32,113 nt of DNA from an uncultured Maritimibacter sp. (lineage in GTDB: Bacteria; Pseudomonadota; Alphaproteobacteria; Rhodobacterales; Rhodobacteraceae). The position numbers and the translations under genes were made by a program. The stretch lies in the NCBI GenBank assembly GCA_913063035.1, contig CAJXYS010000035.1, positions 1-32,113 of the forward strand, given 5' to 3'. Positions 27,334-32,113 of the stretch are shown here, in pieces (position 1 is the stretch's first letter; every line of letters begins with the position of its first letter). The notes beneath the pieces are model-generated. The model ran no database searches and was not told the DNA's origin. It saw only the letters and a program-made list of their open reading frames with translations.

Positions 27334-28353
27334 CTAGAGATCGAGCAGGTCGCCCCGCCGCGGCGGCTCGAGGCCGAGATGCGCCCAGGCCTTCGCCGCA
27401 AGCATCCGGCCGCGCGGCGTGCGCTGCACCAGCCCCTGCTGCAGAAGGTAGGGCTCGATCACCTCCTCGATGGCGTCCCGGCTTTCCGAGAGCGCGGCCG
27501 CCAGCGTCTCGACGCCGACCGGGCCGCCGCCGTAATGCTCGGCCATGAGCCTGAGATAGCGCCGGTCCGCCCCGTCGAGCCCCAGCGCGTCGACGCCGAG
27601 CCGCGTCAGGGCGCGGTCGGCCAGGGCCTGCGTCACGGTGCCGTCGCCCTCGACGACGGCGAAATCCACCACCCGGCGCAACAGCCGGCCCGCGATCCGC
27701 GGCGTGCCGCGGGCGCGGCGGGCGATTTCCCAGGCGCCCTCGGGCGCGGGATCGGCGCCGAGCAGCCGGGCGCCGCGCGTGACGATCTCGTGCAGCTCCT
27801 CGGGGCTGTAGAATTCCAGCCGCGTTGGGATGCCGAAACGATCGCGGAGCGGCGTGGTCAGCAGCCCGAGCCGGGTCGTGGCGCCGACCAGCGTGAAGGG
27901 CTGCAACTCGATCCGCACCGTGCGCGCGGCCGGCCCCTCGCCGATCACGAGATCGAGCTCGAAATCCTCCATCGCCGGGTAGAGCACCTCTTCGACGGTC
28001 GGGTTGAGGCGATGGATCTCGTCGATGAAGAGCACGTCGCGCGCCTCGAGATTCGTGAGGATCGCCGCGAGATCCCCGGCCTTGGCCAGCACCGGGCCCG
28101 AGGTCATGCGGAAGTTCACGCCGAGCTCGCGCGCCATGATCTGGGCCAGCGTGGTCTTGCCCAGGCCCGGCGGGCCGAAGAAGAGGGTGTGATCCATCGC
28201 CTCGCCACGGCGGCGGGCGCTTTCGACGAAAACGCGCAGGTTCGCGCGGGCCTCGGCCTGGCCGATGAAGGCCTCGAGCGTCTGCGGGCGAAGCGCGCGA
28301 TCCGCGTCCTCGGGGCGCGGCTCGGGGCGGAGGGTCGGGTCGGGCTCGGTCAT
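27334..28353 (-). CDS. ruvB: Holliday junction branch-migration helicase RuvB
   Basis: A 339-residue AAA+ motor that forms hexameric rings on both sides of the RuvA-bound Holliday junction. Walker A GPPGLGKT is at 60-67 and Walker B with DEIH at 111-114. The family segments [42 protein letters not shown] (sensor 1 and Arg finger) and the C-terminal winged helix with [17 protein letters not shown] are all present. It follows ruvA by four bases. It is the last of three ruv genes in one transcription unit. Confidence 0.98.
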   Translation of the reverse strand: MTEPDPTLRPEPRPEDADRALRPQTLEAFIGQAEARANLRVFVESARRRGEAMDHTLFFGPPGLGKTTLAQIMARELGVNFRMTSGPVLAKAGDLAAILTNLEARDVLFIDEIHRLNPTVEEVLYPAMEDFELDLVIGEGPAARTVRIELQPFTLVGATTRLGLLTTPLRDRFGIPTRLEFYSPEELHEIVTRGARLLGADPAPEGAWEIARRARGTPRIAGRLLRRVVDFAVVEGDGTVTQALADRALTRLGVDALGLDGADRRYLRLMAEHYGGGPVGVETLAAALSESRDAIEEVIEPYLLQQGLVQRTPRGRMLAAKAWAHLGLEPPRRGDLLDL

Positions 28354-28357
28354 GCGC

Positions 28358-29047
28358 TCAGCCCTTCGGAGCCAGCAGTTTCAGCGCGGCACGGATCACC
28401 GCGGCGGTGTCGGCCTCGGGGGCGTCGCCGGCGGCGGTCGCGACGGCGGAGGCGGCCTCGCCCTGGCTATAGCCCAGATTGACCAGTGCCGACAGGGCCT
28501 CGGCCTGCGCGGCACCGCGTCCCGGCGCGGCGGGGGCGGCCGGGGCCGGCTCCGGGGCGACGTCGCCGGGGTCGAGAACGGCGGCCGCGCCGGACCCGCC
28601 GGCCGGCGCCTGCGGGCGCGTGACGGTCGCGCCGAGCGCCATGACCTGCGGAGCCTTGTCCTTCAGCTCGTTGACCACGCGCTGCGCGATCTTGGGGCCC
28701 ACCCCGGGCGCGGCCTTGATCGCCGCCCAGTCGCCCAGCGCGATGGCGCGGCTGACCCCGTCGGGGCCGAGCGTGCCAAGGATGGCCATCGAGGCCTTCG
28801 CGCCCACGCCCTGCACGGTCGTCAGCAGCCGGTGCCATTCGCGTTCCTGCAGGGTGGTGAAGCCGTAGAGCTGCAACAGGTCCTCGCGCACGAGAAGGTC
28901 GGTGTAAAGCGCCGCCGCCTCGCCCGGACCGGGCAAGGCGGCAAGGGTGCGGTCGGAACAATGGATGACATAGCCGACCCCGCGCACGTCGATCAGCACG
29001 TGGTCGGCGCCGCAGTAGTCGACGATCCCCGCGATCCGCCCGATCAT
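28358..29047 (-). CDS. ruvA: Holliday junction DNA-binding protein RuvA
   Basis: A 229-residue protein that tetramerises on the four-way junction and loads RuvB. The N-terminal OB domain ([26 protein letters not shown]) is followed by helix-hairpin-helix motifs ([20 protein letters not shown] and [19 protein letters not shown]). The linker before domain III is long and Pro/Ala-rich (about 143-180), making it longer than the usual near-200 residues. Domain III ([20 protein letters not shown]) is intact. Its start overlaps the ruvC stop as ATGA (29044-29047). Confidence 0.97.
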   Translation of the reverse strand: MIGRIAGIVDYCGADHVLIDVRGVGYVIHCSDRTLAALPGPGEAAALYTDLLVREDLLQLYGFTTLQEREWHRLLTTVQGVGAKASMAILGTLGPDGVSRAIALGDWAAIKAAPGVGPKIAQRVVNELKDKAPQVMALGATVTRPQAPAGGSGAAAVLDPGDVAPEPAPAAPAAPGRGAAQAEALSALVNLGYSQGEAASAVATAAGDAPEADTAAVIRAALKLLAPKG

Positions 29048-29550
29048 GCGCCGGCCCTCGCAAGCGCCGCGTCCAGCCGTCCGGCGCTTTGCATGTATTG
29101 CGCGTGGCAGAGCGCCACGGCCAGCGCGTCGGCCGCGTCCGGGCCCGCCGGGACCGCGCCGGGCAAAAGCAGGCGGACCATGTGCTCGACCTGGCGCTTC
29201 TCGGCATGGCCGACGCCGACCACGACCTTCTTGACGGAGTTCGGGGAATATTCCGCGACGTCCAGCCCGGCCTGGGCCGGCACCAGCAGCGCGATGCCGC
29301 GCGCCTGGCCGAGTTTCAGCGTGCCGGCGCCGTCGCGGTTGACGAAGGTCTTTTCCACCGCCGCCATGTCGGGGGCGTGGGTCCGGCAGACCTCGGTCAG
29401 TTGCTCATGGAGACTGAGCAGGCGCGCGGCGAGTTCCTTGCCCTCGGATTTGCAGACGCCGTTGGCGCGGTGGATCACCTTGCTGCCCGAGGTTTCCACG
29501 AGTCCCCATCCGAGAACCCGCAATCCGGGGTCGATGCCCAAGATGCGCAT
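29044..29550 (-). CDS. ruvC: Holliday junction resolvase RuvC
   Basis: A 168-residue RNase H-fold endonuclease that cuts Holliday junctions symmetrically. The four acidic residues fall at Asp7 (GIDPG), Glu66 (AAVEKTF), Asp138 and Asp141 ([14 protein letters not shown]), the same numbers as in E. coli. The ATG at 29550 is followed by the ruvA overlap at its end. Upstream is a near-match to the alphaproteobacterial LexA box, so SOS control is plausible. Confidence 0.97.
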   Translation of the reverse strand: MRILGIDPGLRVLGWGLVETSGSKVIHRANGVCKSEGKELAARLLSLHEQLTEVCRTHAPDMAAVEKTFVNRDGAGTLKLGQARGIALLVPAQAGLDVAEYSPNSVKKVVVGVGHAEKRQVEHMVRLLLPGAVPAGPDAADALAVALCHAQYMQSAGRLDAALARAGA

Positions 29551-29586
29551 GGCCTGTCCCTGCCCTTGTCCTTTTCAAAACGCCTA

Positions 29587-29601
29587 GCACGAAACGCGAA
29601 C
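29587..29601 (-). promoter_or_regulatory. Near-match LexA (SOS) box upstream of ruvC
   Basis: The - strand reads GTTC, seven bases, GTGC, against the alphaproteobacterial LexA consensus GTTC-N7-GTTC: seven of eight conserved positions. It lies 37-51 bases before the ruvC start. ruvCAB is a classic SOS target, which raises the prior, but one mismatch in a 4+4 pattern can occur by chance. Confidence 0.4.
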
Positions 29602-29850
29602 ATTGGCCAGCGCCGCGTCGCGGCGGGGCCGGCTGCGACCTTTCGGCCACAACGAGCGCGAAATCGTTTTCCGGCGCCTTCGGGCCGGCGCCGGACCCAG
29701 TCGCCGGGGCCGGCCGGAACCATGGTAGAATCGCGACGAAACCGGGTCTGAAAGCGACAGTTTTATCCGGAATTTTTGAATATTTTTCATGACTTTAGCC
29801 GGAAAACGAACCCATGCGAAAAACGCATGGAAGCCATGCAAAACGCGCGA

Positions 29851-29879
29851 TTGCGCGGGCGCGAAAACGATCCTAGATG
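29851..29879 (+). promoter_or_regulatory. Possible promoter of the DUF1127 gene
   Basis: TTGCGC and TAGATG are separated by 17 bases, giving a leader of about 40 bases before the ATG at 29926. Only the TTG and four of six -10 positions fit a sigma-70 consensus. Related genes in Rhodobacter are known to be driven by stress sigma factors, so another sigma factor may be involved. Confidence 0.3.
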
Positions 29880-29925
29880 CCGGTTCAGAAACACAGCGTC
29901 ACCCCGTGCCAGAAGGATCGATATC

Positions 29926-30126
29926 ATGGCCGTCTTCGAAACAACCCGCTCGATCAGCGAAGGTGCGTCGATCTTCAACCGCGCCGCCTCCGTTGCCTAC
30001 CACATCGTCGGTGCCGTCTCCGACTGGAACGCCAAGCGCGCAACGCGCAACGCGCTCTCCAAGCTCAGCGACCGCGAGCTGGACGACATCGGCCTCGTGC
30101 GCGGCGATCTCGAGAACCTGCGCTGA
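29926..30126 (+). CDS. DUF1127 small protein
   Basis: A 66-residue Arg-rich protein whose C-terminal half matches the DUF1127 (YjiS-like) pattern: ALSKLSDRELDDIGLVRGDL at about 44-62. In alphaproteobacteria such proteins bind RNA or affect stress, phosphate or nitrogen responses; in Rhodobacter sphaeroides one (CcaF1) is an RNA-binding protein. The ATG at 29926 has AGAAGGA upstream; upstream in-frame extension is rejected because the domain starts normally here. It is transcribed alone between ruvC (divergent) and prmA (convergent), with a strong terminator 30 bases after the stop. The CCUCCUCCC motif of CcsR small RNAs is not seen in its short 3' region. Confidence 0.88.
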   Translation: MAVFETTRSISEGASIFNRAASVAYHIVGAVSDWNAKRATRNALSKLSDRELDDIGLVRGDLENLR

Positions 30127-30156
30127 GCGCAGCCGAGCGCCCCAGGGCTTCATCAG

Positions 30157-30188
30157 GGCCGCTCCCGGAAACGGGGGCGGCCTTTTTT
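30157..30188 (+). terminator. Strong intrinsic terminator after the DUF1127 gene
   Basis: An 11-base-pair stem (GGCCGCTCCCG with CGGGGGCGGCC, one T-G pair) closes a GAAA tetraloop and is followed by TTTTTT. It ends eight bases before the convergent prmA stop. Confidence 0.92.
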
Positions 30189-30195
30189 CATGCCG

Positions 30196-31068
30196 TCACG
30201 CGGCGCGGCGCAGCGTGAGCGTCGTCCATTCGCCGATCACCTCGCGGGCGGTCTCGGCAAAGCCCTCGGCGGCGTAGGCGGCGGCGACCGAGGCGGCCTG
30301 TTCATTGAGGATCCCCGACAGGATCGCCGCCCCGCCCGGCGCCACCGCGCGGGCCATGTCCGGGGCCAGCGCGACCAGCGGACCCTTGAGAATATTGGCG
30401 AAGACCAGGTCGAAGGGCGCGGCGTCGGCCAGGCGCGGGTGATCGAAGCCCGCCGCCTCGATGCAGGTGACCCGGCCGGTCATGGCATTGGCGGCGAGAT
30501 TCGCCTCGGCCACCTCGACGGCCACGGGGTCGATGTCGCTGGCGATGACCGGCACCGGCCAGATCCGCGCCGCTGCCATCGCCAGCACCGCCGTGCCGCA
30601 GCCGATATCGGCAACGGCCCGCGGCGCGAGGCCGGCCCCGATCAACCGGTCGAGCGCGCGTAGGCATCCTTGCGTGGTGCCGTGGTGACCGGTGCCGAAG
30701 GCCATCGCCGCCTCGATCAGCAGCGCGACGCAGCCCTCCGGCACCTTGTCGGCATCGTGGCTGCCATGGACGAAAAAGCGCCCGGCCTCGACCGGGGCGA
30801 GTTCGCGGCGCACCTTGGCGACCCAGTCGGTTTCCGGCAGCTCGGACACGGCGAAGGGCGCGGCGCCGAACGCCGCCGCCAGCAGCGCCAGCGCGGCCGC
30901 GTCCGGGGCTTGCGCGAAATACCCGCCGACCTCCCAGAGCCCGGACCCGTCCTCGATCTCGAAGACGCCGACGCCCGTCGGTTCCGGATCAAGCCGCTCC
31001 ATTGCGGCGCCGAGATCCTCGGCCGCGGGTTTGCCGGGAAGGGTCGTGAAGGCGGTGAAGGTGGGCAT
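30196..31068 (-). CDS. prmA: Ribosomal protein L11 methyltransferase PrmA
   Basis: A 290-residue SAM-dependent methyltransferase that trimethylates ribosomal protein L11. A substrate-recognition N-terminal domain (about 1-95) is followed by the class I methyltransferase fold with motif I ADIGCGTAVLAMAA (153-166; Ala where many have Gly), AMAFGTGHHGTTQGCLRAL (the PrmA signature), SDIDPVAVEVAEANLAAN, and NILKGPLVALAP. It lies downstream of msrA in the same direction, 54 bases apart, and is convergent with the DUF1127 gene. Loss of prmA is usually mild. Confidence 0.95.
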   Translation of the reverse strand: MPTFTAFTTLPGKPAAEDLGAAMERLDPEPTGVGVFEIEDGSGLWEVGGYFAQAPDAAALALLAAAFGAAPFAVSELPETDWVAKVRRELAPVEAGRFFVHGSHDADKVPEGCVALLIEAAMAFGTGHHGTTQGCLRALDRLIGAGLAPRAVADIGCGTAVLAMAAARIWPVPVIASDIDPVAVEVAEANLAANAMTGRVTCIEAAGFDHPRLADAAPFDLVFANILKGPLVALAPDMARAVAPGGAAILSGILNEQAASVAAAYAAEGFAETAREVIGEWTTLTLRRAA

Positions 31069-31122
31069 GGGCGGCGTCCTCTGCGTCGGGTCAGACGCGG
31101 ATAGGCAAGCCGCCCGCGCCCG

Positions 31123-31770
31123 TCAAGCCGGCAGGCCGATGGGACAACTGACGCCGGTGCCGCCAATCCCGCAATAGCCCGACGGGTTCTTGGCAAGGTA
31201 TTGCTGGTGATAGTCCTCGGCGTAGTAGAAGACCGGGGCACCCAGGATCTCGGTGGTGATCGGCCCGTAGCCCGACGCCGAGAGCCGCGCGGCATAGGCG
31301 TCGCGGCTGGTCTCGGCCGCCGCCTTCTGCGCCTCGGTGTAGGTATAGATCCCGGACCGGTACTGCGTGCCCACGTCATTGCCCTGGCGCATGCCCTGGG
31401 TCGGATCATGCCCCTCCCAGAAGCGGCGCAGCAGGTCTTCGTAAGACAGCGCCGCCGGGTCGTAGATCACCCGCACCACCTCGTTGTGGCCGGTCTGGCC
31501 GGTGCAGACCTCCTGGTAGGTGGGGTTGGGCGTGGTCCCGCCGGCATAGCCCGCCATCGTCAGCCAGACGCCCGGCACCTGCCAGAAGATCCGCTCGACG
31601 CCCCAGAAGCAGCCCATGCCGAACATCGCCTCTGCCATGCCCTCGGGCACCGGCGCCTTCAGCGGGCGGCCGGTCACGAAATGGGTCTCGGCGGTCTGGA
31701 TCGGGCGGTCGCGGCCCGGCAGCGCCCGGTCGGCGGCGGGCATCTCGGTTTTCTTGCGGCCAAAGAACAT
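31123..31770 (-). CDS. msrA: Peptide methionine (S)-S-oxide reductase MsrA
   Basis: A 215-residue enzyme that reduces the S-epimer of methionine sulfoxide, repairing oxidised proteins. The catalytic Cys54 is in GMGCFWGVE, followed by GYAGG, TGHNEVV and GTQYRSGIY. Two C-terminal Cys (200 and 209, in [14 protein letters not shown]) fit the recycling cysteines reduced by thioredoxin. Residues 1-45 form an MsrA leader typical of this subgroup with no secretion signal. ATG 31770 has AAAAGGAG upstream; the longer in-frame option is rejected. A candidate promoter lies just upstream. Confidence 0.96.
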   Translation of the reverse strand: MFFGRKKTEMPAADRALPGRDRPIQTAETHFVTGRPLKAPVPEGMAEAMFGMGCFWGVERIFWQVPGVWLTMAGYAGGTTPNPTYQEVCTGQTGHNEVVRVIYDPAALSYEDLLRRFWEGHDPTQGMRQGNDVGTQYRSGIYTYTEAQKAAAETSRDAYAARLSASGYGPITTEILGAPVFYYAEDYHQQYLAKNPSGYCGIGGTGVSCPIGLPA

Positions 31771-31794
31771 CGCGCGCTCCTTTTTCTCTGTCCC

Positions 31795-31824
31795 ACTATA
31801 TGGAGGCGCCGCGCCACGCGGCAA
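31795..31824 (-). promoter_or_regulatory. Candidate sigma-70 promoter of msrA
   Basis: On the - strand TTGCCG and TATAGT (five of six to TATAAT) are separated by 18 bases. It lies in the 61-base gap between the MFS gene stop and msrA. The spacer contains part of a small GCCGCG/CGCGGC hairpin (loop TGG), so transcription leaving the upstream gene may be hindered here. Confidence 0.45.
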
Positions 31825-31831
31825 GGCGGGG

Positions 31832-32113
31832 CTACCCGGCCGGGGCCGGCAGGAGCGGCGCGAAGATCGTCTCGTTGCCGGGGCCCGGATGACGCGGGAT
31901 CATCAGCGCCAGCGCCAGCGACGTCACCGCCATCCCGGCGGCAAGCAGGAAGACCGACTGCGGCGCCGTGATCCACAGATAGCCGAGCACCGCCGGAAGG
32001 GTCACGGCGGCGATGTGGTTGATCGTGAAGGCCACCGCCGCCGTCGGCGCGATGTCGGCCGGGTCGGCGATCTTCTGGAAATAGGTCTTGAGCGCGAAGG
32101 CCAGCGCGAAGAA
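31832..32113 (-). CDS. MFS transporter, C-terminal part (runs off the window)
   Basis: The 3' end of a gene whose start lies beyond the window. The visible 93 residues contain about two and a half hydrophobic segments ([53 protein letters not shown]) and a short hydrophilic tail ([12 protein letters not shown]...). The pattern fits the last helices of a major facilitator superfamily transporter. The substrate cannot be told. It is followed by msrA in the same direction. Confidence 0.65.
   Translation of the reverse strand, partial: FFALAFALKTYFQKIADPADIAPTAAVAFTINHIAAVTLPAVLGYLWITAPQSVFLLAAGMAVTSLALALMIPRHPGPGNETIFAPLLPAPAG

Larger units (their letters stand above)
29551..29925. other. Divergent intergenic region between ruvC and the DUF1127 gene
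   Basis: 375 bases with no convincing gene. It contains a LexA-box-like site near ruvC, a perfect 9-base-pair inverted repeat at 29670-29695 (TCCGGCGCC/GGCGCCGGA, loop of eight), an A+T-rich patch at 29758-29800, and a hairpin CCATGCG-AAAAA-CGCATGG at 29812-29830. A frame open upstream of the DUF1127 start passes through this hairpin but does not look coding. A small RNA or long leader is possible but not shown. Confidence 0.5.

Overview
The window looks like chromosomal DNA of a high-G+C alphaproteobacterium of the Rhodobacterales (Rhodobacteraceae/Roseobacter type). The basis is the visibly high G+C (roughly two thirds or more by eye), the gene neighbourhoods (tad genes; fhs with two folD genes; ruvCAB running into tol-pal, tilS and ftsH), a DUF1127 mini-protein, and the ligase-associated helicase/PdeM pair. 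No rRNA, tRNA, CRISPR array, insertion sequence or phage gene was seen. Genus and species cannot be given from this alone. All coordinates, motif positions and stems were read by eye.

Layout. (1) 219-5523, + strand: the distal part of a Tad/Flp pilus locus, cpaE-cpaF-tadB-tadC-prepilin peptidase. A large GT-C-like membrane protein follows on the opposite strand (5520-7154), then a divergent AAA+ ATPase (7289-8599) with an N-terminal winged-helix-like part. Pilin, secretin, cpaB and tadD/E/F genes are not in the window. (2) 8675-11834: an Lhr-like DEXH helicase and the PdeM phosphoesterase, without the ligase and exonuclease that usually accompany them. (3) 11831-13174: a membrane-anchored LytTR regulator divergent from a PaaI-type hotdog thioesterase. 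(4) 13187-16718, - strand: a tetrahydrofolate C1 operon, fhs-folD2-folD1. FolD2 has lost the catalytic lysine of the family (Gln at that site) and has Glu for the key Asp. A MOSC-domain protein lies just upstream. (5) 17614-29550, - strand: a long same-strand block transcribed in the order ruvC-ruvA-ruvB-(unknown 209 aa)-ybgC-tolQ-tolR-tolA-tolB-pal-cpoB-tilS-ftsH, with several 4-base start/stop overlaps, closed by a strong intrinsic terminator. (6) 29551-32113: a 375-base divergent intergenic region, a DUF1127 mini-gene with its own terminator, then prmA, msrA and the 3' end of an MFS transporter on the - strand.

How it works together. The Tad genes supply the motor (CpaF), localisation ATPase (CpaE), inner-membrane platform (TadB/TadC) and prepilin maturation. 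Fhs and FolD1 convert formate to methylene-THF via formyl- and methenyl-THF, and FolD2 may be a dehydrogenase-only variant. RuvCAB processes Holliday junctions, and a near-match to the alphaproteobacterial LexA box lies upstream of ruvC. Tol-Pal-CpoB-YbgC maintains the outer membrane during division, TilS modifies tRNA-Ile(CAU), and FtsH, behind a heat-shock-like promoter overlapping the tilS stop codon, does membrane protein quality control.

The items most worth a second look are FolD2, a repeated intergenic element (GGAAATATCC core plus GC hairpins) at two gene ends, the uncharacterised Tad-adjacent ATPase and GT-C protein, and the unknown gene coupled to ybgC. I did not find clear evidence of a wholly new multi-gene system.
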